Source: JAPULR01 sp965238215
GTDB lineage: Bacteria; Chloroflexota; Dehalococcoidia; Lucifugimonadales; GCA-2712585
Assembly: GCA_965238215.1 (NCBI GenBank)
Contig: OZ250180.1
Location: 1-64,000 of the forward strand
Length of the DNA stretch: 64,000 bases
Direction: 5' to 3'
Under the pieces are notes generated by a model, which did not search any database, had not been told where the DNA came from, and was given only the letters and a program-made list of their open reading frames with translations. Below, one piece after another: positions 42,195 through 51,969 of this stretch. A program made the translations under genes and the position numbers. Position 1 is the first letter of the stretch, and each line of letters opens with the position of its first letter.

Positions 42195-42357
42195 ACGTAG
42201 CCTCCTTAGGGAAATTTGTCGGGAAGGTGCGTGCATCCTCCCGAGGAATAGCGCAATACTAGTTTTGACCTGAGTCTTTGTCAACTTTCGCGTTAGAAGG
42301 CGGCTGTGGGAGATCATTCTGGCTGGGAGCATCGTCTTGGGTGGAGGTTAGGACGGC

Positions 42358-42404
42358 GAGCGGCTAGATACGTCCGATACTGGGGTGAGCGGCTAGATAC
42401 GTCC
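42358..42404. promoter_or_regulatory. Pair of 18-bp direct repeats upstream of the binding-lipoprotein gene
   Basis: GAGCGGCTAGATACGTCC occurs at 42358-42375 and 42387-42404, 29 bases (nearly three helical turns) apart, 164-210 bases before the start of the minus-strand lipoprotein gene. The spacing puts both sites on one face of the helix, as for a regulator binding in tandem. No function is proven. Confidence 0.45.
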
Positions 42405-42510
42405 ACCAGGACAACTCTGTAGTCCTGCACAAGGGTGCATGGACGTGACTTTTCTTCCCGGAATGGCGAGCCGGGCGCTACAACCCACCACTGGGGGGCG
42501 TAGACTTGCC

Positions 42511-43755
42511 CTAGACTATCTGTTGTCCTGCTCGCATGACCATTCTCATGGAGCGGAGGGCCCGGATGTCCTGGAGCGGGTCCTGGTCAACAACTATCAG
42601 GTCGGCCTCCTTGCCAGGCTCCACGGTACCAATGAGTTGCCCTGCGTCGATGGCTTGGGCCGCCACGCTGCTGGAAGCCATAATTATATCCATGTTGCTC
42701 ATGCCTGCTTGGGCCATGAGCTCCAGACCCAGGCAGTAATCTCCGAGTATCTCGACGGCATCAGTGCCGGAGACAATGTTGATGTCAAAGTCGTTCCACA
42801 TACGGCCCAAGAATTCCAGTTGACTCTCGCATTTGGCCTTTAGACCGTCCAAGCGGCCCTGCTCCTGGACGGTCAAGGGCCGTTCCAACTCCTTGGCCAT
42901 CAGGGCCTCTCGCTGGCGGTATCCCGTCTGCACCGTGGGGCAGACATACACCCCCTCCTCGGAGATGCGCTCTGCGATTGCATTATCGAACTTGTAGGAA
43001 CCATCAGGCTCTCTAAACCCGGCGTGTTCGATCATATCCAGCCCCGCGTCCAGCGCGTTAGTAAGGCTTTGCGTGGCCAAACAGTGGGCCGTGGTCAGCT
43101 TGCCAAAATTGTGGGCTTCGTCAACGATGGCCCGCAGCTCCTCCACGCTGTAAGACGGCTTACGGTTGTCCGTAATCGTCGTGGCTCCCCCGGAAGCCAT
43201 GATCTTTATGTGGTCGGCGCCATCCTTGATGAGTTCTCGCACCGCGGCGCGTACCCCTTCCACCCCGTCGGCTTCCTGGTTGCACCAATGGAAGTGGCCG
43301 CCGGTAATGGTTACCGGACGTCCGCAGAGGTAGAGACGCGGCGTGGTGGCGTAACCTCTGCGGGCTCCCTCGCGCAGGTCAAAGGCGACCCGGTTCCGAG
43401 CGCCATTCTCTCTCACAGTTGTGACACCACTCTTCAGGTGGGTGAAGGCGTTCTGGGCCGCTCGCAGCAGCATGACCTGGTCCGAGTCGTTGTTCATCAA
43501 TTCTTCATGGGAGGAGCCGTAGACCCCAAATGATAAGTGGATGTGACTGTCTATCAGGCCAGGCAGAAGATATCCGTTGGGAAAGTCCAACGTCCGTACG
43601 TGAGGGCCCTCGGGAAGGGAGACTTGGCCCTGTCGCACGACAGCCTTGATGGTGGACCCTTCGATGACAACGGCAGCGTTCTCCAGAGGCTTGGCTCCGG
43701 TTCCGTCAATTGTAGCTTTGGTCTTGATCACAGTAACGGTTGGCGCAGGACTCAA
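42511..43755 (-). CDS. Imidazolonepropionase/prolidase-like amidohydrolase
   Basis: A 414-residue binuclear-metal amidohydrolase. Metal motifs: DSHIHLS after the first beta strand, Lys in HIKIMASGG (likely carboxylated), TTAHC, MIEHAGF and Asp in VSGTDAVE. The N- and C-terminal halves of the small beta domain (ATIDGTGAKPLENAAVVIEG and GTVEPGKEADLIVVDQDPL) are typical. Such enzymes hydrolyse Xaa-Pro/Xaa-Arg dipeptides, N-acyl amino acids or cyclic amides. It is followed downstream, after 316 bases, by the binding-lipoprotein gene and is divergent from the M24 gene, which fits a peptide-scavenging locus. Confidence 0.87.
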   Translation of the reverse strand: MSPAPTVTVIKTKATIDGTGAKPLENAAVVIEGSTIKAVVRQGQVSLPEGPHVRTLDFPNGYLLPGLIDSHIHLSFGVYGSSHEELMNNDSDQVMLLRAAQNAFTHLKSGVTTVRENGARNRVAFDLREGARRGYATTPRLYLCGRPVTITGGHFHWCNQEADGVEGVRAAVRELIKDGADHIKIMASGGATTITDNRKPSYSVEELRAIVDEAHNFGKLTTAHCLATQSLTNALDAGLDMIEHAGFREPDGSYKFDNAIAERISEEGVYVCPTVQTGYRQREALMAKELERPLTVQEQGRLDGLKAKCESQLEFLGRMWNDFDINIVSGTDAVEILGDYCLGLELMAQAGMSNMDIIMASSSVAAQAIDAGQLIGTVEPGKEADLIVVDQDPLQDIRALRSMRMVMRAGQQIV

Positions 43756-44036
43756 CTTGCTCCCCCCTCTTCTGGGCCTAATTGTGGCTCTCGTACGGTA
43801 CTAGCCTAGAACTTCCCCCGCATGTGGAATGCTGCAATAGGCATGCCATAGAGATGAGAGTTCCTTTTACGTTGTTGCGTAGGCTACTCCCACATTATTT
43901 ATGAAGTCAACGCCGACGTGATTTCGGTGTTGCCACAATTGCAGAGGGAATGGGGCCGGTGTTACGATTGCGGAGTCGCCGAGAATAACACCACAATGAT
44001 GACTAGAACTATGCTAACTGTGTCAACTGGAGGAGA

Positions 44037-44147
44037 ATGCATTCCCGGATTCCCCAAAGGCGACGGTGGCGATTAAGTATGCCAAAAGTGCCGCTCCTGG
44101 CAATTGGCAAAATTCAATCACTAACCTATTGGACTAAGTTGTATTGA
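44037..44147 (+). CDS. Short leader ORF overlapping the M24 gene
   Basis: The 36-codon frame starts at an ATG with a very good ribosome binding site (GGAGGAG) and ends in TGA that overlaps the TTG start of the M24 gene by TTGA. The peptide is basic (MHSRIPQRRRWRL...). The M24 start has no good site of its own, so this frame may serve to load ribosomes for it. The alternative is that it is the true N-terminus, separated by a frameshift. Confidence 0.4.
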   Translation: MHSRIPQRRRWRLSMPKVPLLAIGKIQSLTYWTKLY

Positions 44148-45310
44148 CTACATCGAACAGGAACGAGAGTGGCGGCGATCGCCAACACCCGCGGCCGAGG
44201 CTCGCGAACGTAGAGCGGCTGCACCGGCTGATGGACGAAGAAGGCATTTCGGCAATTGTTGCCCGCTCGGGCAAGAACTTTACCTACCTGGCCGGCTTTG
44301 CCTACCCCGGCACGCTGGCTCGCCACCTGGAGTTTCCAGATTCGCCGCGGGAGGTGATACTGGTGTGGCCGCGTACGGGCGAGCCGGTGATGGTGCTGAA
44401 CTCCTACGCCGCTCCTCTGGCCCGCCGCGACTCGTGGTTGGAACGTATCGAGGTCGTTGACGACTACGCGGAGTCGCCCTACCAGAGAGCCGCCGACGTG
44501 CTGCGGCAACTGGGGCTGGCCGAGGAGACTATTGGGTTCGAAAAGAGCTATGTGAGCTCGATCCGGTGGGAGGAAATTGGAGGGCTGCTGCCAAAGGCGC
44601 GAATCGTCGACAGCACTGAGTTGATGGACCGGGTACGCTGGATCAAGACACCCGAAGAGGTTGCAGCGCTAGAAGCTGGGGCCCGGCTGCTGGACGAAGC
44701 GTACCTGGAGGTGCTGCCTACCGTTCAGCCCGGAGACACAGAACGTCTGGTGCACAGCCGCATAATCGAGAGCTGTCTGCGCCGGGGCGCCAACTGGGCC
44801 CACGGCATCCTGAATTCCAGCCGCAACACCGTGGCCTACGGCGGCGAGAGTGACCTGGCCTTCGAGGCAGGCGATATCATCCGCAACGATTATGTCTCAT
44901 ACCTGAACGGCTATCCTGGCCACCAGTCGCGGAGCGTCTGCGTGGGCCCGCCCTCAGACGAACAGAAGCGGATTTACCAAGTTGTGAGGGACATCTATCG
45001 CGCCACTATCGAGCGGTGCCGCCCCGGGACACGGACAAAGGACATCTACCACTTTGCCAACGACAGCTTTCACGAAGCCGGGTTCCAGGGCAACGTGTCC
45101 CTGGCCGGGCATGGCGTCGGAGCCTGGTGGCACCAGCAGGAGCCGTACATGGTGCCGTCCAGCACGCGCGTCCTGGAGGAGGGAATGGTAGTGGCCCTCG
45201 AGCCACACATCGGCTACTGGCACCTGCAGGATATGGTGTTGATCACCGACGACTCACCAAGGCTGCTTTCGCCTCTCTTCAGCACCGACGAGATGCTGGT
45301 AGCCGGATAG
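44144..45310 (+). CDS. M24-family (creatinase/Xaa-Pro aminopeptidase-like) protein with altered metal site
   Basis: The 388-residue protein has the creatinase N-terminal domain (to about 150) and the pita-bread catalytic domain. Of the five usual metal ligands, Asp is present in IIRNDYVSY, His in AGHGVGAWWH and Glu in ALEPHIG. The second Asp is replaced (GYPGHQSRS in place of GxxxDxTR), and the last Glu is Gln (QDMVLITDD). It may thus be a metal-free hydrolase like creatinase, or bind metal differently. The TTG start is not certain. It is divergent from the amidohydrolase gene, 390 bases away. Confidence 0.82.
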   Translation: MTTSNRNESGGDRQHPRPRLANVERLHRLMDEEGISAIVARSGKNFTYLAGFAYPGTLARHLEFPDSPREVILVWPRTGEPVMVLNSYAAPLARRDSWLERIEVVDDYAESPYQRAADVLRQLGLAEETIGFEKSYVSSIRWEEIGGLLPKARIVDSTELMDRVRWIKTPEEVAALEAGARLLDEAYLEVLPTVQPGDTERLVHSRIIESCLRRGANWAHGILNSSRNTVAYGGESDLAFEAGDIIRNDYVSYLNGYPGHQSRSVCVGPPSDEQKRIYQVVRDIYRATIERCRPGTRTKDIYHFANDSFHEAGFQGNVSLAGHGVGAWWHQQEPYMVPSSTRVLEEGMVVALEPHIGYWHLQDMVLITDDSPRLLSPLFSTDEMLVAG

Positions 45311-46210
45311 GGCCGAGGTGTGGGAGGCGGCCAGTGGTGGATCGACGCCAATGACATCATAGCCGCAGTTTGGAATCTGGGCGAGTCTTCTACCCCCCGA
45401 CCTTTAAGGTGGACTCTGTTAGTTAGACGGAGTTGGAGCCATCTACAGTGTGGGAGAGGTCGGTTCAGGGGGTGATAGAAGCTGAATCCTGTACTGCCGC
45501 CGCTAGCAGTATGCCCTGTTATGTTAAGCCAAGAAGGGTTTCGACTTGACTCGTTTTCTTACGATGGTTGTTCCCAGACGTCTCTAGAATCAGATATACC
45601 CCAACCAAACCTCGAAGGTGATACCGTCTACCGTACAGAATCGAACACATTTGAACCTTGTGCATCATCTTCCATTGTGCTCCGCTTAACTCTAATGAAG
45701 ATGGCGGGTGGTCCGGTTTTCAATCCCCGGCTATTGACGGTCGTACTCGCCTTCGTGGTCTATTGTCTCTCTGCTGTTTACAGCCTGCCGCGTCTCAGGA
45801 TGACTAGTGGTCCTTCAAGGGAGCTTGGGTTGGATGGTGGAAAACGTAATTTTGGTTGGACTAATAGTGTAACATCGATTGGAAGAAGGCCATGCCCCCA
45901 ATTTCAACCGCCTCTTGTGCAAGGCCAGTGTAGTTCAGGTAGGCCCGGCTGCGATAAGAAGATGCAGATGCCGACAGTGGAGGGAAACCAAGACCTAGAG
46001 GGCAAGCTGTTTGAGACTCTTTGGATGATGGGCTACCATCAGCGACCAGCTAGTACACCGAGCAAAAAGGGAGAGGGGACAACACCTAAGGGGACTGTCC
46101 CCGGAACGTGAGGCTCCTCAGCAGTTCTGACAGCACAATATTCTGTCCGTGTGCTTTAAAATAGATCCCTCAATTCTAATTTCATTGACCAAATAATCAA
46201 GCACAACGAT
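45311..46210. other. Long intergenic stretch with repeat remnants
   Basis: 900 bases. A 196-codon plus-strand frame (45521-46111) exists but has no ribosome binding site, runs through a dispersed repeat and shows no family features, so I do not call it. Repeat type 1 copy H is at 45622-45650. GGGGACTGTCCCC (46090-46102), with another GGGGAC just before it, is a short palindrome like those in REP-type elements. Confidence 0.45.
45622..45650 (+). repeat. Dispersed repeat type 1, copy H (5' half only)
   Basis: ACCGTCTACCGTACAGAATCG matches the 5' half seen at 51542-51560, 55932-55950 and 54740-54760. Confidence 0.5.
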
Positions 46211-48193
46211 ATGTTATTTGCATCAGACATCAGCAAATCCTATACAAACGGATCCCTATTCAGTGGGCTCACATTTAGCGTATCCGGCGGCGACCGCATT
46301 GCGCTAATAGGCCCGAATGGCTCGGGGAAGACCACGCTTCTGGACATTCTCACAGGCGAAATCGTGCCGGAAACAGGGAGCATTTCCAGACAGCGCAACG
46401 TTACTATGGGCTATCTCAAGCAGGAGCCCAGTTCGTATACAGGCAAGCCTCTGCTCCAAGAGGTGCTGGACGCCCGGTCCGAGGCAAATGCCCTGGTAAA
46501 CGAAATTGCGGCCACGCAGGCGGCCCTGTCATCGGAAACCGACCCCGTGCGCCAGGAGTGTCTATTGGAACGCCTCAGCAAGCTAGACATGGACTTGGAG
46601 GCCGCAGGTGGCGGATACCGCGAGCACGAAGCCAAGGCGATACTTTTGGGACTTGGTTTTGCGCAGGATGACTTTCTCCGGCCCATGAGCGAGTTCAGTG
46701 GCGGGTGGGTAATGCGGGCAAGTCTCGCCAAGATTCTGTACAGGAAACCCAACCTGTTGCTCCTTGATGAACCAACCAATCATCTTGACCTTGAGGCAAA
46801 CCTATGGTTTGAGAAGTATCTAACCTCTTTTCAAGGCGGAGTGCTGATCACATCTCACGACCGCACTTTTCTCAACCAGATCGCAACCAAGGTTCTTGCT
46901 ATTGAGACGGACGAGACGGTGCTTCACAGGGGAAACTATGACGATTACCTAGTTGCACGTGAGCGCACCCTTCAGGTCAAGCGAGCGGCCTCTGCCAGGC
47001 AGGAACGCGAGGTACAGAAGCAAATGCGCTTTGTTGAGCGGTTTCGCTTCAAGGCTAGCAAGGCTGGCCAGGTACAGAGTCGGTTGAAGCAACTCGGGAA
47101 AATGGAGATCATCAAATTGCCAAGGGCTACCAGGAAGGTTCGCTATTCGTTTCCAAAGCCCCCGCGCAGCGGTTCCGAGGTCATTTCACTAACCAATGCA
47201 AGCAAGTCCTACGGCGATAACGTGGTCTACCGAGGCCTGGACCTGACGCTGTCTCGGGGCGACCGGGTTGTCTTACTCGGACCGAATGGCGCCGGTAAGA
47301 CGACTCTCTTGAAGATGCTTGCCGGCGTCATTCCACTTGACAAGGGGGAGAGAAAGACCGGTCATAACGTAACCACGGCCTATTATGCACAGCAAGTACT
47401 TGAGCTCCTCAACCCCGGCAATACGGTCTTTGAGGAGTTGCAGCAGTCGGCGCCAAAGGAATCGGAGCAGAACCTTCGCAACACCCTCGGCGGCTTCCTG
47501 TTCAGCGGTGACGATGTCAGTAAGCCTATTTCCGTACTGTCCGGTGGTGAAAAGGCTAGGGTTGCGCTGGCGAAACTGCTCCTCCAGCCGAGCAACCTAC
47601 TCCTGATGGATGAGCCGACAAACCACCTAGACATTGCTTCCAGGGAGATTCTCGTGGATGCCCTTGGTGACTATCACGGCACCATTTGTTTCACGACCCA
47701 TGATCGGACACTAATTCGCCAGGTTGCAAACAAGATTGTTGAAATAGACGGCGGCAGGAACACGGTTTTCCCTGGAGACTACGACAGTTATCTCTACCGA
47801 AGGCAAACTAGGGACAGCAAGAAGAATGCCAAATCAACAGCCACCAGAGGAGTCGTGGATGCTTCGAAAAAAGCTTCGTCCAGGCGCCGCCGGGGACGAC
47901 CACTCAGCGCCGAGGAGCAGCAGCGCCGGTCTCTCAGCAAAGAGGCAGGCAAGCTTGCTATACAGATAGAAAACATAAACGTTTCCCTGGCTGACCACGA
48001 GGCCCGCATAACGGAAATGGAGGCAATGTTCTCCAACCCTGACCTATTTGACGATCCAATTCAGATTGCTGCTTCAGGGGAGCAATACCGTGTGCTCAAA
48101 GAGGAGACACAGTCCCTCTGGGAGGAGTGGGAGAGGTTATCGTTGCAGGCGGAGAGCGCCGGCAGCAAGCTGGCAGGATTAGAGGCCAGCTAG
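46211..48193 (+). CDS. ABC-F family ATPase (Uup/EttA-like translation factor)
   Basis: The 660-residue soluble protein has two ATPase domains and no membrane part. Domain 1: GPNGSGKTT, EFSGGWVMR signature, LLLLDEPTNHLD, SHD switch. Domain 2: GPNGAGKTT, LSGGEKARV, LLLMDEPTNHLD, THD. The Arg/Lys-rich linker between them (about 255-310) contacts the ribosomal P-site tRNA in known members. A basic stretch and a C-terminal coiled coil (about 550-655) resemble Uup. ABC-F proteins relieve stalled ribosomes; some give antibiotic resistance. ATG 46211 is the natural start, though no strong ribosome binding site is visible. It stands alone. Confidence 0.92.
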   Translation: MLFASDISKSYTNGSLFSGLTFSVSGGDRIALIGPNGSGKTTLLDILTGEIVPETGSISRQRNVTMGYLKQEPSSYTGKPLLQEVLDARSEANALVNEIAATQAALSSETDPVRQECLLERLSKLDMDLEAAGGGYREHEAKAILLGLGFAQDDFLRPMSEFSGGWVMRASLAKILYRKPNLLLLDEPTNHLDLEANLWFEKYLTSFQGGVLITSHDRTFLNQIATKVLAIETDETVLHRGNYDDYLVARERTLQVKRAASARQEREVQKQMRFVERFRFKASKAGQVQSRLKQLGKMEIIKLPRATRKVRYSFPKPPRSGSEVISLTNASKSYGDNVVYRGLDLTLSRGDRVVLLGPNGAGKTTLLKMLAGVIPLDKGERKTGHNVTTAYYAQQVLELLNPGNTVFEELQQSAPKESEQNLRNTLGGFLFSGDDVSKPISVLSGGEKARVALAKLLLQPSNLLLMDEPTNHLDIASREILVDALGDYHGTICFTTHDRTLIRQVANKIVEIDGGRNTVFPGDYDSYLYRRQTRDSKKNAKSTATRGVVDASKKASSRRRRGRPLSAEEQQRRSLSKEAGKLAIQIENINVSLADHEARITEMEAMFSNPDLFDDPIQIAASGEQYRVLKEETQSLWEEWERLSLQAESAGSKLAGLEAS

Positions 48194-48224
48194 ACTGGCG
48201 GGAAGAGTGTAGATCCCTGTTTAT

Positions 48225-48255
48225 TTTCTGCGCCTAGAGTCATGCAGGACTCTGA
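48225..48255 (+). repeat. Dispersed repeat type 1, copy E (3' half)
   Basis: CTGCGCCTAGAGTCATGCAG and the following GACTC match the 3' half of the family; it lies 30 bases after the ABC-F stop codon. The rest of 48256-48610 shows no gene. Confidence 0.5.
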
Positions 48256-48610
48256 TAGCACGGTTAGCCTTGTCATCGCTTCTATCTCGTATTCCGGGAT
48301 AAATCGTCCCAGGAAACGCCACCCGTCGGCTTCCTCTCTCATATACCTCGAGAAGCTCAAAGAGATCAGCAGGACAGCGATGATCCGTTGCCCTAGAACG
48401 CTATCTGACGCGCGAAGTCTTCATCGTCCCATGGAACTCAGCCCTTATACCCACAACAATGTTCGACATCTATAAGAGGACTAGGACGTCCGCTGCAGTT
48501 CTGTCAGACAAGGTAGAGGGGAAAGAGGACAATTTGCCGATGCCAAAGAAATCCGAGTGCATTGATGATACGTATTATCAAGTAACAGAAAGGATGAAAG
48601 GAGGGGTGAG

Positions 48611-49086
48611 ATGAAAGAGACACAAGAGCATCTTGGATGGCAGCTGTTTAGAATTGCGTCGAACTCTATCCCTGCTCCAGTTGATGCGGGAAGCGATGAC
48701 CGGAACGACGCATACTGCTTCATCGGCAAGATATCCCCGAAGGGAACCGATGGATCGATTAATTACACCCACACCGGTATCAAGGATCGAGATGAGCGGA
48801 CCGTTAATATTCCTCTTACCTTCAAGGCCGAAGTGGTGTCGAAGGCGATGGACCCATCGATCTGCACCTCAGGATCGACGAGAACAACTGGGATGAAGTA
48901 ATGAGGCGGACGAAATACATCCGCGGCTCCGGCGTTGACACGTTAGTGTTCGGCTACAAGGTTCTTCCAGGCGATATAGAGGCCAAGGGCATCTGATTGA
49001 TTCACGGTGCAGAAGCGGCCTATTTCGGTGACGATGGCGCCATGAATGCCAAAGATACAAACACCGAGCACAATCCCGTGGGGTAG
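48611..49086 (+). pseudogene. Remnant of a SwmB-like beta-sandwich protein
   Basis: ATG 48611 follows a strong ribosome binding site (AAGGAGGGG). Its frame ends after 96 codons, but from about 48844 the next frame reads IDLHLRIDENNWDEV, then GSGVDTLVFGYKVLPGDIE-KGI and HNPVG, the pattern of SwmB/cadherin-like repeats in bacterial adhesins. A TGA at 48994-48996 sits where Ser is usual, and the frame closes at 49084-49086. So there is one frameshift and one nonsense codon. It lacks a signal peptide and is far shorter than typical adhesins, so the start may belong to another gene fused by a deletion. Confidence 0.5.
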
Positions 49087-49240
49087 AGCAACCCCGCTAG
49101 TGGATGCAAGAACCGATTAGGCTTGGGGTAGACCTTGGAGAGTCTCCTCAAAGGTAACGACTGAGACTACTCAATAGCGCTTGCACAACGATCTTGGAAG
49201 GCTGGGCAATCGTTAGCACATTGGCATAAGGAGGGACGAA

Positions 49241-51373
49241 ATGACTTCGAACCAATGCTGGTGGCCAAATCAATTAAACCTACAGGTCCTACGTCAGAAC
49301 TCCCCCGTGTCAGATCCTATGGGCAAGGCCTTCAACTATGCTGAAGAGTTAAAGACTCTCGACATAGATGAACTGAAGAGGGACATCGAGGAGGTGATGA
49401 CGACATCGCAAGACTGGTGGCCAGCCGACTATGGCCACTATGGGCCGCTCTTCATCCGTATGGCGTGGCACGCGGCAGGTACGTACCGGACCAGTGACGG
49501 CCGTGGAGGCGGAGGTTCAGGCTACCAACGCTTTGCGCCCCTCAACAGCTGGCCCGACAATGCGAACCTGGACAAGGCACGGCGCTTGCTCTGGCCAATC
49601 AAGAAGAAGTACGGACGGAAAATCTCGTGGGCTGACCTAATCATCTTCGCCGGCAACTGCTCCCTGGAATCGATGGGTTTCAAGACCCTTGGATTCGGAT
49701 TCGGACGCCCGGATGTCTGGGAGGCTGACGATACATACTGGGGGCCTGAGGGCGCGTGGCTTGGAGACGAGCGGCATGGGGACAATGGAGAACTCGAGGA
49801 TACTCTTGGCGCGGACCACATGGGACTGATTTATGTCAACCCGGAGGGACCGAACGGCGACCCGGACCCGGTTGCCGCAGCGAGAAACATTCGCCAAACG
49901 TTCAGCCGAATGGCTATGAATGACGAAGAGACGGTCGCGCTAATTGTCGGCGGACACACATTCGGAAAAGCGCATGGCGCTGGCTCCGAGGACTGTATCG
50001 GTCCTAATCCGGAGGGGGCCAACATAGAGGAGCAAGGCCTCGGCTGGAAAAACAACTTTGGCAGCGGCAAGGGCATCGATACGTTCACCAGCGGCTTGGA
50101 AGGCGCTTGGACTGCCAACCCTGTTAAGTGGGACAACGATTTCATGGAAAACTTGCACCACTACGATTGGGAGTTGACAAGAAGCCCGGTTGGCAAATCG
50201 CAATTTGTTCCCAAGAATGGAGGTGGAATCGCCACCGTGGTGGACGCTCACGATCCGTCGAAGAAACACCCCCCAATGATGCTCACTACGGACCTTTCGC
50301 TGCGGATGGACAGGAATTATGCGCCAATTGCAAGGCGATTCTTCGATAGCCCAGCGGACCTTGAAGATGCCTTTGCCAAGGCGTGGTTCAAGCTGACCCA
50401 CCGCGACATGGGGCCTCGAAGCCGGTATCTCGGTCCCATGGTTCCTAGAGAGCCGTTGTTGTGGCAAGACCCTATCCCCGAAGTTGATCATCAGTTGGTC
50501 GGGGAGCAGGACATCGCAGACCTCAAGGCTAAGGTCCTCGCCTCGGGATTGTCCGTTTCCCAACTGGTCACGACCGCATGGGCGTCGGCGGCAACCTTCC
50601 GCGGCACTGACAAACGCGGCGGTGCGAACGGGGCACGCATCCGCCTCGAGCCGCAGAAGGGCTGGGAAGTGAACGACTCGGTACAGCTGGAGAAAGTTCT
50701 GCAGACATTGGAGCAGCTCCAGATGGAGTTCAACAGCGCGCAGACCGACGGGAAGAGAGTATCCCTTGCCGACCTGATAGTTTTGGCCGGGTGCGCAGGC
50801 GTCGAAAAGGCGGCAAAGAATGCCGGGCAAAACGTGCGGGCGCCCTTTGCGCCTGGGCGTACAGACGCATCGCAGGGGTGGACCGACGTCGATTCATTCG
50901 CAGTTCTCGAACCCACTGCCGACGGGTTCCGCAACTACCTCAGGTCTGGACACAGAGAATCAGCGGAGGAGCTGCTGGTGGAGCGGGCATCCATGCTAAC
51001 TCTGACTCCTCCTGAGATGACCGTGCTGCTTGGAGGCTTGCGCGTCTTGGATGCGAACACCGGGCAATCTCAACACGGCGTCTTTACTAATAGACCAGGG
51101 ACGTTGACGAACGACTTCTTCGTCAACTTGCTTGACATGGATACCGAATGGCAAGCTTCTCCCAGGTTTGAAGGAGTGTTTGAGGGGCGCGACCGCCGGA
51201 CCGGTGATCTAAAGTGGACCGGCACCAGTGTGGACATCGTCTTTGGTTCTAACTCCGAGCTCCGAGCCATATCGGAGGTATACGGATGTGATGATGCTCA
51301 GCAGAAGTTTGTGCACGACTTCGTGGTAACGTGGAACAAGGTGATGAATCTGGATCGCTTCGACCTGGAGTGA
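49241..51373 (+). CDS. katG: Catalase-peroxidase
   Basis: The 710-residue heme enzyme removes hydrogen peroxide in the cytoplasm. Distal residues Arg73, Trp76 and His77 (FIRMAWHAAGTYR), proximal His239 (GGHTFGKAHG), and the Met-Tyr-Trp crosslink trio Trp76, Tyr198 (LIYVNPEGP) and Met224 are all present, each 31 positions before the Mycobacterium tuberculosis numbering. The C-terminal duplicated domain is complete (SVSQLVTTAWASAATFRG ...). AAGGAGGG precedes ATG 49241. It stands alone; no fur-type regulator gene is adjacent. The intact gene shows the organism meets oxidative stress. Confidence 0.96.
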   Translation: MTSNQCWWPNQLNLQVLRQNSPVSDPMGKAFNYAEELKTLDIDELKRDIEEVMTTSQDWWPADYGHYGPLFIRMAWHAAGTYRTSDGRGGGGSGYQRFAPLNSWPDNANLDKARRLLWPIKKKYGRKISWADLIIFAGNCSLESMGFKTLGFGFGRPDVWEADDTYWGPEGAWLGDERHGDNGELEDTLGADHMGLIYVNPEGPNGDPDPVAAARNIRQTFSRMAMNDEETVALIVGGHTFGKAHGAGSEDCIGPNPEGANIEEQGLGWKNNFGSGKGIDTFTSGLEGAWTANPVKWDNDFMENLHHYDWELTRSPVGKSQFVPKNGGGIATVVDAHDPSKKHPPMMLTTDLSLRMDRNYAPIARRFFDSPADLEDAFAKAWFKLTHRDMGPRSRYLGPMVPREPLLWQDPIPEVDHQLVGEQDIADLKAKVLASGLSVSQLVTTAWASAATFRGTDKRGGANGARIRLEPQKGWEVNDSVQLEKVLQTLEQLQMEFNSAQTDGKRVSLADLIVLAGCAGVEKAAKNAGQNVRAPFAPGRTDASQGWTDVDSFAVLEPTADGFRNYLRSGHRESAEELLVERASMLTLTPPEMTVLLGGLRVLDANTGQSQHGVFTNRPGTLTNDFFVNLLDMDTEWQASPRFEGVFEGRDRRTGDLKWTGTSVDIVFGSNSELRAISEVYGCDDAQQKFVHDFVVTWNKVMNLDRFDLE

Positions 51374-51540
51374 ACCCAGAACAGTGCTTGTAGTTGTTAA
51401 GGACCGTGGGTATTGACCTGCGCCGATGTCGTTCCGCCTGTTATGTCAACTCCGACAGGGGTTGGAGCCGGCTCGGCGCTTAACGTATGTTGCCCCTAGC
51501 GGTCACCATGTCAACGAACGTCCAACAACTCCTCAAAATC

Positions 51541-51605
51541 GTACTGTCTACCAAGCAGAGTGGCCCACACCTTTACGCCTAAAGCCATGCAGGACTCGAG
51601 ATCGG
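51541..51605 (+). repeat. Dispersed repeat type 1, copy C
   Basis: A near complete copy: TACTGTCTACC, GGCCCACA, TTTACGCCTAAAGCCATGCA and GGACTCGA. It ends 27 bases before the start of the ketosynthase fragment, again at the edge of a truncated gene. Confidence 0.65.
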
Positions 51606-51631
51606 TTGTTGAGCGCTGCCTCGGCGGCACT

Positions 51632-51856
51632 ATGACTTCGCCGGAACGTGGGAGGGTCTCCAGACAGATAACCTCTTCATCTACTGTTGGTGACAGAGAT
51701 GTTTACCATGCCGGCGAGCCTATAGCGATTGTAGGTATGTCGTGCCGATTCCCAGGAGCAGGTGATTTGGAAGCGTTTTGGCGACTTTTGTCAGAGGGCA
51801 AGAATGCGGGTGATGAACGCGGAGACCTTCGTCTACTCTTAACCGCCACCTTTTGA
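51632..51856 (+). pseudogene. N-terminal fragment of a polyketide-synthase ketosynthase
   Basis: The frame from ATG 51632 encodes 74 residues; EPIAIVGMSCRFPGAGDLEA and FWRLLSEGKNA are the highly conserved opening of a type I ketosynthase domain. After that the similarity ends and the frame stops at 51856. The remaining more than 380 residues of the domain, including the catalytic Cys and both His, are absent. This is a relic of a modular polyketide or fatty-acid-like synthase. The exporter remnant that follows (51970-54595) could have belonged to the same lost cluster; that is inference. Confidence 0.7.
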
Positions 51857-51969
51857 ACGATAAGGATGATTCCACGGTATAGTTTCCACCTGCCGGCGTC
51901 GGTTGCGTTCCTGTCAACGAGCTAGACCGGCATTTGGAGGGTCACGCCTGAAGTGAAGCCAAACTCAAG

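Noticed and set aside
42451..42480. CCCGG/CCGGG hairpin after the amidohydrolase gene as a terminator
   Set aside because: The stem is only 5 bp and is followed by an A-rich, not U-rich, sequence on the transcribed strand.
45521..46111. 196-codon plus-strand ORF
   Set aside because: No ribosome binding site, no family features, and it runs through a dispersed-repeat copy and a GGGGAC palindrome; likely non-coding.
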